This document shows, piece after piece, positions 14,959 to 24,200 of a DNA stretch of 44,316 nucleotides (positions are counted from its first letter, which is position 1; every line of letters begins with the position of its first letter). The DNA comes from Pseudomonadota bacterium. Its GTDB lineage: Bacteria > Pseudomonadota > Gammaproteobacteria > Burkholderiales > JAKAFK01. The notes under the pieces were generated by a model that was given only the letters and a program-made list of their open reading frames with translations, did no database searches and was not told where the DNA came from. The position numbers were made by a program, and so were the translations under genes. The DNA lies in the NCBI GenBank assembly GCA_021817985.1, contig JAKAFK010000024.1, positions 1-44,316 on the forward strand. Direction: 5' to 3'.

Positions 14959-15570
14959 CTATCGGGCCTCCAAGAACGCCCGCAGGCCCATTTTACCGCC
15001 GCCGATCCAGGGTGCGCCATGGGCGAGGAGCAGATGGTCAAAGCTGCGGGTGGCGACGTGGCTGCCCAGGGCCTCCCGAAGGCCGCGCTTGACGCCGGCA
15101 GGATCATCCCCCATGAGTTCGTCGGGAACGAATGCCAAACGGTTCCCTGAGCGGACGACCGAATCGCCCAGCGCAAGAATTCCCCCGTGAAGCGGGATGA
15201 AGAAGGCGGTCTCTTCGGCGCACAATGCGGCGACCTTCAACGCCAGAACGCCCCCGGGCAGCGTGTCGCCATGATCGAAGGGATGGACCTGCTGGCCGTG
15301 AGTGAATGCATGCAAGCCGTCGCGATGACACCACACGGTGGTTCCGAAGTGCGCGGCGAAGCGATCGCTGTGCCGATAGTGATGGCGGTTGGTGAGGTAG
15401 CTGTGGGCGGGTGTCCCATGCGCCTCGAACCACGCCAAGCCTTCGTCCGGCACGCGCGGGTCGACCAGGAAGGCGGGATCGACCCCGTTGCAGTAATACG
15501 AGTGGACATCCTGTTGGATGCCTTCGTGAAAGGTGGTCCAGTGAAAAACTCCAGGCAGCAATTCTTCCAT
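14959..15570 (-). CDS. MBL-fold hydrolase-like protein with altered metal motif
   Basis: 203 residues from the ATG at 15570 (MEELLPGVFHWT). The fold is that of metallo-beta-lactamase proteins: the opening strand pair, the DPRVPDEGLAWFEAHG segment in the place of the usual DTG region, then TNRHHYRHSDRF where the zinc motif HxHxDH is expected, and a C-terminal GDSVV and HLLLAHGAPW (a late His ligand). The Asp of HxHxDH is replaced and the His spacing differs, so two-metal hydrolase activity of the common type is doubtful; a single metal or another role is possible. It is divergent from the DsbG-like gene B with about 300 bases between. Substrate unknown. Confidence 0.7.
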   Translation of the reverse strand: MEELLPGVFHWTTFHEGIQQDVHSYYCNGVDPAFLVDPRVPDEGLAWFEAHGTPAHSYLTNRHHYRHSDRFAAHFGTTVWCHRDGLHAFTHGQQVHPFDHGDTLPGGVLALKVAALCAEETAFFIPLHGGILALGDSVVRSGNRLAFVPDELMGDDPAGVKRGLREALGSHVATRSFDHLLLAHGAPWIGGGKMGLRAFLEAR

Positions 15571-15885
15571 GGCAACCGTCCGCAAGGGGCCCAATGCCCC
15601 ACCGGGGCGGCAGTCTTGTCCAATATTCCGCCGGATGGAGAGCCCGGGCGGGCCTTTTTCAAAGGGCCTCTCTCAACTATACTGCCCGGTCGCGAAAGCG
15701 CAAGCGGACATGAATGGATGCGCCCATGTAGTCCGTTCTTCCTATGTACAATATTGATTTTGTTGTTTATTCTCAAATAAACCCGGCCAATGGCCGTTTT
15801 CCGAAATGATGTCTCGAGGCATTGCCTCGGACGGCAGTGGATGGCGGGACGGCTGCAGGCTGGGCCGCCCCTGTCTGGAGTCCCT

Positions 15886-16488
15886 ATGTTGAGAATGCTC
15901 AAAGCGCTTGGCCTGTTCGCGCTGGTCTTGTCCACGTGGACCGGTGCCTTTGCGGACAGCGGCGGTTTTTCCGGATCCGGCTGGGCGGGGGGAAGCCCGA
16001 GTCAGAAGGTGCTGCTCAACACCTTTGCGCGCGCCCGCAGTGCGGGTTTTGTCGCCGAGGGCCGGGGAGCTCGGGTGGTGTACATCTTTTTCGATCCCAA
16101 TTGCCCCTATTGCGATGTCTTGTATGCCGAACTTCGCCGCTTCGTTGGGGCGAAGTCGCCCTATCAGTTCCGTTGGGTACCTGTCGGCATCCTGGATCCG
16201 TCGAGCCTCGGCAAGGCTGCGGCGATCCTTGGCGCGGGCGATCCGGTGAAGGCCTTCCATGAGAACGAGGCTAAATTCAACCGCCGCACGGATAGCGGTG
16301 GCATCGAGGAGGATTTGCCTTCGGCCCGTCAGGAGGCGCAGCTGCGCGGCAACGAGGCGTTGCTGAAACAATTGGGTGTCATGGTGGTGCCGGCGATGCT
16401 GTTCCGGGACGCCCAGGGGAGGGCGCAGGTGATCCATGGCGCGCCCGCGCCCGGCGACGTGGCCTCGATCCTCGAGACGGTGCGCTAG
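15886..16488 (+). CDS. Periplasmic DsbG/DsbC-like thioredoxin-fold protein (copy B)
   Basis: 200 residues from ATG 15886, with GGAG 6 bases upstream; the frame extends to 15790 without signal-like sequence. Residues 1-24 are a signal peptide (MLKALGLFALVLSTWTGAFA). The redox motif is Cys73-Pro-Tyr-Cys76 in FFDPNCPYC, and VVPAMLFRD holds the cis-proline loop. The sequence parallels copy A (6632-7210) over its whole catalytic domain, so the two are paralogues. CPYC is the motif of DsbG itself, copy A has CLYC. Expected role: reduction or isomerisation of disulfides, or of sulfenic acids, in the periplasm. It converges on the TlpA fusion gene; the two stop codons share a CTAG. Confidence 0.82.
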   Translation: MLRMLKALGLFALVLSTWTGAFADSGGFSGSGWAGGSPSQKVLLNTFARARSAGFVAEGRGARVVYIFFDPNCPYCDVLYAELRRFVGAKSPYQFRWVPVGILDPSSLGKAAAILGAGDPVKAFHENEAKFNRRTDSGGIEEDLPSARQEAQLRGNEALLKQLGVMVVPAMLFRDAQGRAQVIHGAPAPGDVASILETVR

Positions 16489-17303
16489 CGCCCCGCCCGC
16501 GGCGCGAGTTGATTCAGGCGGTCGTCCAGCGCTGCCTGCGAGATTTCTCCGGTATGGGTCGCGACGAGATGGCCCGTCCGGCTGAAGAAGAAAGTCGTCG
16601 GATATCCCACCGCATGCAAAGCGTCCGCCAGTTGACCGTTGGCGTCCAGCACCACGGTCCGGGGTTTGACGGCGAGTTGGCTCAAGTATGCCGCGACAGC
16701 CGCGCGGCTTTCCTCCTGATTGGCAAAAATGAACCGCACGGCGCGGTCGCGCTGCGCCGTTTCTGCGAGCATCGGCATTTCCCGGCGACACGGCGGGCAC
16801 CAGGTGGCCCATAGGTTGAGCACGACGGGTTTGCCGCGTAGCTGCTGCAAGGCCAGCATGCCCCCGTCGACCTGCGGAAGGGACAGATTGGGCAGCGGGA
16901 TTCCCGTGACGGGGGGCGCGGTCAGTCGGCCGATTGCGAGCCATGCCGAGGCGGCGATGGCGATCGGAATGAGCAGCCATCGAAAGATCTGGGGCTGGGT
17001 CCGGAACAGGAAGACCGTCATCAGCAGGCTCGCGGCAACGCCCCAGCGGATGTCGAAGCCACCCTGCCACACGTAAAGGCTGCTGAGGGGCGCCGGCCAG
17101 TAGGCGGCCCAATGCTCGCCGACATACCCGATGCGGGCGGCGATGATCCCCACGCCTGCGGCATTCCATGCCCATGGGCCGATGCGCCGGTCCACTCGCC
17201 GGGCAAGGATCTCGCCGCTGACGACCAGCAAGAGGAGGCCGACGAGGATCGGCAGGCGATCGGCGGGAATGAGCAACGGACCGAGGTGAAGCGCGTCGGG
17301 CAT
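16485..17303 (-). CDS. Lgt-like membrane domain fused to TlpA/ResA thioredoxin
   Basis: 272 residues. The N-terminal half (about 1-130) has four membrane segments and resembles the core of prolipoprotein diacylglyceryl transferase: AARIGYVGEHWAAYW followed by LYVWQGGFDIRWG, which parallels the GxRLGYV...VWxGGMSFHGG block of Lgt. It is too short and lacks Lgt's full set of catalytic residues, so transferase activity is unlikely. The C-terminal half (about 135-272) is a TlpA/ResA thioredoxin domain with Cys169-Pro-Pro-Cys172 (LWATWCPPCRREMP) and cis-Pro loop VGYPTTFFF. TlpA-type proteins reduce periplasmic disulfides, for instance in cytochrome c or copper-site assembly. Being convergent with DsbG-like copy B, it may reduce that protein, but this is inference. 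Confidence 0.82.
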   Translation of the reverse strand: MPDALHLGPLLIPADRLPILVGLLLLVVSGEILARRVDRRIGPWAWNAAGVGIIAARIGYVGEHWAAYWPAPLSSLYVWQGGFDIRWGVAASLLMTVFLFRTQPQIFRWLLIPIAIAASAWLAIGRLTAPPVTGIPLPNLSLPQVDGGMLALQQLRGKPVVLNLWATWCPPCRREMPMLAETAQRDRAVRFIFANQEESRAAVAAYLSQLAVKPRTVVLDANGQLADALHAVGYPTTFFFSRTGHLVATHTGEISQAALDDRLNQLAPRAGR

Positions 17304-17374
17304 GGGCTAAAGGCTCCAAGAGGTTCAAGGGCGAGCGGCGCAGGCGCAATACCAGTCCATGCGCGTGCCCGGGT

Positions 17375-17848
17375 TCAAGAACGGTCGGGGCTTCCCTGGG
17401 TAGGCCTGTCCCGGCGTGCGTCGGCCCAGTTGTTGGGCGTCTCGTAGAGGCGCACCTGCTCCAGCACCAGGTGCGTGCCGTAGCTGTCCTGATACGCGCC
17501 GTCGAGAATCCGGAACGCTTCTGCCGCCAAGTTCTCGGCGGTTGGAATAAAGGGCAGGACGACAGTCTTGTGCTCGGGGAGGCTGGCGAGAAAATCGACA
17601 ACCACCCGGTCACCCGCATAGGCCAGAAAGGCGTGATCCCACGCCGCTACGAGATGCTGCCGGGCGAGGTTGCGGACATCCGAAAAATCCATCACCATGC
17701 CTTCGCAGGAAAGGCCCGCGGTTTGAATGATATCACCCGATAGGGTGACTTCAAGCGCATACCGATGGCCATGCAAATGCCTGCATTGGCTGCGGTGGTG
17801 GGGAATCCGATGGCCTGCATCGAACTCCAGTCTGCGTGTGATGAGCAT
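17375..17848 (-). CDS. queD: 6-carboxy-5,6,7,8-tetrahydropterin synthase (QueD/PTPS family)
   Basis: 157 residues. Zinc ligands His13, His26 and His28 (FDAGHRIP, HLHGHRY), the catalytic Cys22 (SQCRHLHGH) and the Asp-His pair in AAWDHAFLAY are all visible, as is the final Glu in RLYETPNNWA. QueD converts 7,8-dihydroneopterin triphosphate to 6-carboxy-tetrahydropterin, the first committed step towards queuosine in tRNA. The length suits the family, with a short extra C-terminal tail. The gene diverges from a radical SAM gene with 144 bases between them. That neighbour is not QueE by sequence (it is larger and of another subfamily), so the adjacency need not mean a shared pathway. No PreQ1 riboswitch was seen. 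Confidence 0.88.
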   Translation of the reverse strand: MLITRRLEFDAGHRIPHHRSQCRHLHGHRYALEVTLSGDIIQTAGLSCEGMVMDFSDVRNLARQHLVAAWDHAFLAYAGDRVVVDFLASLPEHKTVVLPFIPTAENLAAEAFRILDGAYQDSYGTHLVLEQVRLYETPNNWADARRDRPTQGSPDRS

Positions 17849-17992
17849 GGAACGGTATGGCCGATGGATGACGATGACCTAGCTGCGCGCTATTATAGCA
17901 TGTAGCATGCCTGTTTCGCTCCCCCACCGGCGGCGCGGCGACCGTCCTTGCCACTTGTGAACGCCTGATCGCTGGGACATTGTATATCGCTT

Positions 17993-18847
17993 ATGGCCAC
18001 GAATCTGTTGAGCGCGCGCGATCACAGCCGCGAGAGCGCCGGCTTGCGCTACGTTTATCCCGTAGTGTCCCGGCGCGCCGGCGGCCTCTCGCTGGGCATC
18101 AATCTCAACCCGAACAATGCGTGCAACTGGGGCTGCATTTATTGCCAGGTTCCGGATTTGCGGCGCGGGGCGGCGCCGGCCACCGACTTGGCGCAGCTCG
18201 AGGCGGAATTGCGCGGCTTCCTGGACGAGGCGGCGTTCCGCCGGTTCCTGGCGGACAGGGTGCCGACGGAGGTGCAGGGCATCCATGACATCGCGCTGTC
18301 GGGAAACGGCGAGCCGACGTCCTCCAAGGTATTTGAGCAGGTGGTGGAACTTCTGGGGAAGATCAGGTCCGAGTATGCCGCCTCGGCAGACGCCAAGCTC
18401 GTGCTGATCACCAACGGCAGCCTTGTGCGCCAAGCGCATGTTCAGGCGGGTCTTCGGGCCATGGCCCGGCTGGACGGCGAAGTGTGGTTCAAGCTGGACA
18501 GCGCGACCAGGCAGGGGATGCGATCGATCAACGGAACGACGCTCTCCCCGGCACGGGTTCGCGAACATCTGGAACTGGCGGCGCACCTATGTGCCACCTG
18601 GATCCAGACGTGCGTGTTTGCGGTGGATGGCGTGGCGCCGTCGCATGAGGAGCGGACCGCATACTTGGCGCTGATGCGAGAGCTCGTTGGCGCGCGGGTG
18701 CCTGTTCGAGGCGTGTTGCTTTATGGTTTGGCGCGCCCCTCGATGCAGGCGGAAGCACCCCGCCTGACGCCGGTATCCGAGGTGTGGATGGCCCAATGGG
18801 CCTCAGAGATCGCAGCCTGTGGACTGGAGGTGAAGTGGCGCCTGTGA
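17993..18847 (+). CDS. Radical SAM protein
   Basis: 284 residues. The [4Fe-4S] cluster ligands are Cys44, Cys48 and Cys51 (NNACNWGCIYC), the canonical CxxxCxxC. The SAM-binding GxP-type motif appears as LSGNGEPTSS. The rest forms the expected partial TIM barrel (LVLITNGSLVR, GEVWFKLDSATRQG). The closest shape is a group of stand-alone radical SAM proteins in proteobacteria resembling the wyosine/TYW1-like branch; no SPASM or B12 domain is present. The reaction is unknown. It diverges from queD; the intergenic DNA holds TATTATAG near 17890, a possible -10. A small XRE gene converges from the right. The start at 17993 gives the best N-terminus (MATNLLSARDHSRESAGLRY). Confidence 0.82.
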   Translation: MATNLLSARDHSRESAGLRYVYPVVSRRAGGLSLGINLNPNNACNWGCIYCQVPDLRRGAAPATDLAQLEAELRGFLDEAAFRRFLADRVPTEVQGIHDIALSGNGEPTSSKVFEQVVELLGKIRSEYAASADAKLVLITNGSLVRQAHVQAGLRAMARLDGEVWFKLDSATRQGMRSINGTTLSPARVREHLELAAHLCATWIQTCVFAVDGVAPSHEERTAYLALMRELVGARVPVRGVLLYGLARPSMQAEAPRLTPVSEVWMAQWASEIAACGLEVKWRL

Positions 18848-18878
18848 GAGGTCCCCGCATGAGCAGGCGCCGAGGGAT

Positions 18879-19190
18879 TTATTGATCCTCGCCAACATCC
18901 TTTTTCTTGTTTGCGCGCACTGCCTTGCGTAGACTCTTGTACAAGTCGGGGTGGCTTCCCTTCAGGTAGTCGATGATCTCGAAGTCCTCTCGCCTGACTC
19001 TCGTGAGGTCGACCTGTTCGATGTGCACCAGGCGCAGCAGCTCGCGGACCGGCTTCGGCATGGAGCGGCCGCTCTCGTAGCGAGATCCCCCGCTTTGGGT
19101 GACGCCGATCTGGGTCCAGAACTCCTGCTGGTTGAGTCCAAGCTTGCGCCTGATCTCTCTTGGGTTGATAATCTTTTCGAATAATTTCAT
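18879..19190 (-). CDS. Small XRE-family DNA-binding regulator
   Basis: 103 residues. Residues 8-60 form a Cro/C1-type helix-turn-helix (INPREIRRKLGLNQQEFWTQIGVTQSGGSRYESGRSMP), followed by a short helical region and a basic tail. Proteins of this shape, with the SGGSRYESGR recognition helix, are widely conserved as single genes in betaproteobacteria. Targets are unknown. It diverges from lysC across 306 bases, but no matched palindrome was found there. No toxin gene adjoins it, so it is not obviously an antitoxin. Confidence 0.75.
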   Translation of the reverse strand: MKLFEKIINPREIRRKLGLNQQEFWTQIGVTQSGGSRYESGRSMPKPVRELLRLVHIEQVDLTRVRREDFEIIDYLKGSHPDLYKSLRKAVRANKKKDVGEDQ

Positions 19191-19496
19191 TTCATTAGCT
19201 CCGCGGCAGGGCGTCTTGGCGACGGCTTATGGAAATGACATACCACGGCCAGACACCTCGCATCCATACAGAATAATCATATCATAAAGGCCCAAATAAT
19301 CCAGGTTGCTGGTGGCTTATGGCAGGTCTCCCGAGACGGCGGAAGGCGTCGTGGGGAGGGGCTCGGAGAGGTTCTTGCCGAGAGCGCCGGGTGGGTGGCG
19401 CGAGGCCGAATCGAGGGTCCGGGCAGGTCGGGCATCGCCGCCTTTCACTTGCTGCGCGAGCTGCAGTAAAATACATATTTTTTGCTAGGGTAGTCG
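19191..19496. promoter_or_regulatory. Divergent control region, XRE regulator and lysC
   Basis: Intergenic DNA of 306 bases. For lysC, TTTCAC (19443-19448), an 18-base spacer and TAAAAT (19467-19472) make a reasonable promoter ahead of the ATG at 19497. For the XRE gene an A+T-rich patch near 19270-19290 may hold its promoter. No lysine riboswitch fold was recognised, and proteobacteria of this kind usually control LysC by feedback inhibition. Confidence 0.35.
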
Positions 19497-20732
19497 ATGG
19501 CACTCATTGTCCAAAAGTATGGCGGGACGTCGGTCGGCAGCGTCGAGCGGATCAAGGACGTCGCGCAGCGGGTGGCGAAGTTCAAGATGCTCGGGCATCA
19601 GGTGGTCGTGGTCGTCTCCGCCATGAGCGGGGAGACCAACAGACTGATTGCCCTTGCGCGCGAAATCCAACAAAGCCCCGACCCACGCGAATTGGACGTT
19701 CTGGTGTCCACGGGCGAGCAGGTGACGATTGCCTTGCTTTCGATGGCGCTCAAGGATCTCGGGCTTCGCGCGAAGAGCTATACCGGAGCGCAGGTGCGCA
19801 TTCTCACGGATGACGCGTTTACCAAGGCGCGCATTCTAGGCATCGACGAAGAGCGAATCCGGGCCGATCTGGAGGCGGGACGGGTCGTGGTAGTGGCAGG
19901 TTTTCAGGGGGTTGACGAGCGGGGAAACATCACGACGCTCGGGCGCGGGGGCTCGGATACCACGGGTGTTGCGCTGGCCGCGGCCTTGCACGCCGACGAA
20001 TGCCAGATCTATACCGACGTCGACGGTGTCTATACGACGGATCCGCGGATCGTTCCTGAGGCCAGGCGCTTGAAGACCGTCACCTTCGAGGAGATGCTCG
20101 AGATGGCAAGCCTAGGCTCGAAGGTGCTGCAGATCCGCTCGGTAGAATTCGCCGGCAAATACAAAGTCAAATTGCGCGTGCTCTCCAGCTTCGAAGAGGG
20201 CGGCGAAGGCACGCTGATTACCTTCGAGGAAGACGACAAGATGGAACAAGCGGTTATTTCGGGCATCGCATTCAACCGGGACGAGGCGAAGATCACGGTG
20301 CAAGGGGTACCCGACCGTCCCGGAATCGCCTACCAGATCCTTGGCCCCATCGCCGAGGGCAATGTCGACGTCGACATGATCATCCAGAATGTGGGCGCCG
20401 ACGGGACGACCGATTTCACGTTTACGGTCCACCGCAACGAATACCAGAGGGCTCTTGATATTTTGGCGAGGGTCGAGGCACAGATCGGTGCGCGCAAGGT
20501 GAGTGGCGACACCCGGATTTGCAAGGTGTCGGTCGTCGGCGTGGGCATGCGCTCCCATGTGGGTATCGCGAGCTCGATGTTCCGAACGCTCGCCGACGAA
20601 GGGATCAATATTCAGATGATTTCCACGTCGGAGATCAAGATCTCGGTGGTGCTGGACGAGAAATATCTTGAGCTGGCCGTACGCATTCTGCACAAAGCCT
20701 TCAAGCTCGAGGAGGAGCCGCAGGCGGTTTGA
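19497..20732 (+). CDS. lysC: Aspartate kinase
   Basis: 411 residues, the normal length of the monofunctional enzyme. KYGGTSVG (residues 7-14) is the signature at the N-terminus; the kinase domain runs to about 245 (GRGGSDTTGVALAAAL nucleotide-binding loop, YTDVDGVYTTDPR substrate loop). Two ACT domains follow (about 265-335 and 345-405) for feedback control by lysine and threonine. It phosphorylates aspartate, the entry to Lys, Thr, Met and diaminopimelate synthesis, in the cytoplasm. The tRNA-Ser(GCT) gene follows after about 110 bases, an adjacency found in betaproteobacteria. In those genomes accA and tilS usually lie next to it; here they are 12 kb away. Confidence 0.97.
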   Translation: MALIVQKYGGTSVGSVERIKDVAQRVAKFKMLGHQVVVVVSAMSGETNRLIALAREIQQSPDPRELDVLVSTGEQVTIALLSMALKDLGLRAKSYTGAQVRILTDDAFTKARILGIDEERIRADLEAGRVVVVAGFQGVDERGNITTLGRGGSDTTGVALAAALHADECQIYTDVDGVYTTDPRIVPEARRLKTVTFEEMLEMASLGSKVLQIRSVEFAGKYKVKLRVLSSFEEGGEGTLITFEEDDKMEQAVISGIAFNRDEAKITVQGVPDRPGIAYQILGPIAEGNVDVDMIIQNVGADGTTDFTFTVHRNEYQRALDILARVEAQIGARKVSGDTRICKVSVVGVGMRSHVGIASSMFRTLADEGINIQMISTSEIKISVVLDEKYLELAVRILHKAFKLEEEPQAV

Positions 20733-20844
20733 CGGGGAAGGGTGGTCAAGGGTATCCTACCGCCTCCCAAGAATCTGCGCCAACAGAAATAATTGCCGGT
20801 ATGCATAGGGTTTCTGCCGGCTGCACAAGGTGTTGAGTCCGACC

Positions 20845-20937
20845 GGAGAGATGGCCGAGTGGTCGAAGGCGCTCCCCTGCTAAGGGAGTATAGGGTCAAA
20901 AGCTCTATCGAGGGTTCGAATCCCTCTCTCTCCGCCA
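20845..20937 (+). tRNA. tRNA-Ser(GCT)
   Basis: 93 bases with encoded CCA. Acceptor stem GGAGAGA (20845-20851) pairs with TCTCTCC (20927-20933); discriminator G 20934; CCA 20935-20937. The anticodon loop reads CTGCTAA with anticodon GCT, flanked by the stem CTCCC/GGGAG, and a long variable arm follows, as in class II serine tRNAs. The T-arm GGGTTCGAATCCC is standard. Confidence 0.96.
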
Positions 20938-20940
20938 ATT

Positions 20941-21286
20941 TCGATTAACCTGCTGAAGTTGTTTAATTAAAAAGGCAGGTTGACGCACGGGTGTCACGCA
21001 TTGGTGACCCTCCTAACCCCGGAGGCCACCTTGAAACTACCGTCCAGACTGTTCCCGTCGCCCCACGGCCCATTCCATTTCTGGTTCCAGCATCGGGTCG
21101 AATCGAAGCGAATCGGCAAATAAAATCAATTGATTACACTAGACTTGCCGTGTGTAACAAAGGTCGCCCATCAGCTTGCATCGCATCTCCGACGTGTGGT
21201 GGCCCCGGGGGTGACGTCCAACCCAACTGCCCTCTTGCATGCGCGGCGCGCATTGCGCAGAAAATCTGCGGCGCCCGTCCGGCACC
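20941..21286. other. Intergenic stretch after tRNA-Ser
   Basis: About 345 bases between tRNA-Ser and the end of the GGDEF/EAL gene. It holds a perfect 12-base palindrome AATCAATTGATT (21124-21135) but no credible gene; the frame 20991-21350 overlaps the neighbouring gene's 3' end and has no ribosome site. Confidence 0.35.
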
Positions 21287-24200
21287 TCAGGAGCGGGCAG
21301 CGGTGCTGCCGCTGATGTCCTTCAGCCGGATAGGCTTGCCGATGGCGTAACCTTGGCCGTGGTCTATGCCGAGTTCGCGCAATATCGCGAGAACGGCCTC
21401 GTTTTCCACGCACTCGGCGATCACCTGTTTGCCCATGAAATGGCCGATCTCCGTGATCGACTTTGCCACCGCATAGTCCGACGGGCTGCGGTCCATGTGC
21501 CGGATGAACGTGCCGTCGATCTTAAGGAAATCAACCGGCAGGTTTCTCAGGTATGCATATGATGACAGTCCCGTGCCGAAATCATCCAGTGAGAATCGGC
21601 ATCCTGTTTCCCGCTTCAGGCGAAGAAGGAAGTCGCTGCCGGCGGAGAGGCTGGAGATGCCCGCCGTCTCGGTCACCTCGAAGCAAACCCTGCCCATCGG
21701 GACCCCGAGTGCTTGCGCCTTATCGAGGATGAAATCGATCATGGTGGGATCATTGATCGATGCGCCAGAGAGGTTGATCGACAGGTTCCCGGTCTTTTGC
21801 AGGGCTTCGGGAAAGGCGGCCATCCAGGCAAAGGTCTGTTCGACGACCCAGCGATCGACCGCATTGATGCGTCGAAACTGTTCCGCTGCCAGGATGAACT
21901 CTTGCGGTGAGACCAGTTGCCCATGCTCATCGCATACGCGCAGCAAGATCTCGGAATGATCGATGCGCATGGGGCCTCGCAAAGAGGCGATAGGCTGCAC
22001 GTGCAGGTCGAGCATTCCGGTGGCTAAGAGCTTGTCGATTCTTGCTGCCCACTTCATCGCGCTATTCTGCGAGAAGGGGCCGCTCGCCTCAGAAGCATGA
22101 ACCCGCACCTGATTGGCCCCCTGCGCCCGTGCGGTGCGGCAGCATGACTCCGCGTCTTGCAGAATGACCGTCGCGTTTTCGTGAAAGGGCTCGATGGCAG
22201 CGAGGCCCGCGCTGAAGGAGACGGCAATCTTCGCCTCTCCGGCAACAAAACGGTAATCGCTGATGGCCCGCTTCAGCGTCGCGATCGTCTCCAGAGCGGC
22301 GCCCACTTCGCAGTCTTCGAGCAACAAGCCGAACTCGTCTGCGCCGATGCGCGCGAGATCGTTGCCCTCGTTGCCCAGCGTCGCGCGAAAGAGGCTTGCC
22401 ACCTCCTGCAGGAGTCGATCGCCCCCGTCATATCCGAAGGCGCTGTTCACCATGCTGAATCCGTCCAGATTGATGTAGCACACGACGTGGCGGATCTGGC
22501 TCTCGCGCGCATGCGCCAACCGTTCCGCCAAGTGCTGCTCAAACGCACGGCGGTTGGCAAGCCCGGTCAGCTTGTCATGCGTCGACTCGTGGAGTAGCTG
22601 ACGATGCATTTTTTGCAGCGTCGCAAATTGGGCGCGGTCCAAGACGCTCTCGCCGCCATCCTCCAAGACCATGGCGGTGCCGAGCCGCAGGCACTCCGCG
22701 AGATCGTGAAGGCACAAAGTGGCTTCACGCTGTCCGCGGTTGTTGGTGAAGACGTATCGTTCGAAGTCTTCGGCGATCCAGGTGAGCCGCAGCCGCTGCG
22801 GCCCTTGCCCGCGATCGAGCAGCATCCATTCGCCGACCTTGAGGCGGCGTGCGCGGTTGCGCCATTCGCTCAGGGTTTCCGGCGCGCTCGGAATGGATCG
22901 CTGCGGGGGGGCATCATGCTGCTGCGCCGCCTCCGCTTCACAGGCGGCCAGGACTTCCTGGAGGTTGAGTTCGTAAGCCTTGGTCTGCAGTCGGATGATC
23001 GCGCCGACTTCTCCCATGACGCCTTCGAGCATTGCCGGCGTGACCTCCTCGGTCCTGCCCAGCGCATCGAGCACGTGGCCGATGCGCTTCGCGATGGTCG
23101 TGTTTTTGCCGTCTCCGCCGAAGGCCTCCAATTGGGCGATGCCGTTGATCACTTGGCGCGCCAAGTGAGACTTGTCGATAAATAACGAGTCGTCCCGTAT
23201 CGCCAACTTGATCATCGGCACGAGCACTTGCTGCAGCCAGGGCTTAACGACGCCGGGTATCAGCTGGTCGGCCAGCATCGCGTCATAGAGGACGCTTGAA
23301 ATCTCGAGAATTCTGGCCTCCCGGTCGGAGAGCTGCTTACCGGCCGGCCCCTTGCTTTGCAGCAACGACAGGACGTGTGACTTGAGGTCCGGATGCGTGC
23401 CGTCCGCCGCGGCCGTACCGCCTGTGCCGGACTCCAGCTGGCCCAGGACGTGAATGATGTCTTCGGGCGTGAACGGCGGCGGGCTCGGCGTCTCCTCCGG
23501 AGCGCTTCCTGCATCCCGTGTCCGCGTAGACGACGGCGGGTTCGATGCCGGTTGGACGGACTGCCGCCTGATCCATTGGCGAAGCCCTCTGAGGTCATCG
23601 ATGAGGCCATACCAGCCAAGCGAGCCCGGATTCACGGTCCGTGCAGGGGGGCGCGCCGAGTCGGCGGCGCTCTCGCCCGGCTTGAAACGTGCGGGCGGCG
23701 GGGGCTCCGGCCTGGCTTGCCGCACCGCGGCACTTTGCTGCTTTGCCGCCGCCGGGGCAATGGCGTTGTCGATCAAATGCCGGCTGATTTCGGCATACAT
23801 CTGCGTTGCCTGGGCGGCGAATACATCCCGAAACATTGCGTGGACGGCAATGAATGGTTTTCGGGGCAGTTCCAGCCTGCGCATCGTCTCTTGGAAGGCG
23901 CGGCCGATACGAGTGGGACCGAAAGGGTTGTCTTCCTTTCCGAGCGCTGACGGGAACAACCGTGCAAGTCTTGTCTCGAAGTCGAACAACGGGCCCTTGG
24001 CCTCGTCTTCGACCTTCTGGGCCATGTCGGTCAGGGCGAGCCAATCTTCAAAATCGGTATCTTCCATCAACCCCAGGCCGGATTCCGGAACGACCAGTTC
24101 CCGGGCGGGCGATGTGGAGTCCGGACGGCTTTGGGCCAACAGATCATTGATGGCGGTTCCGAAGGCGCGCAGGAAAGCATCGCCTTGCCGGGCCAAAGTT

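Noticed and set aside
19191-19496. Lysine riboswitch ahead of lysC
   Set aside because: No conserved riboswitch core was recognised, and the leader from the predicted promoter is too short.
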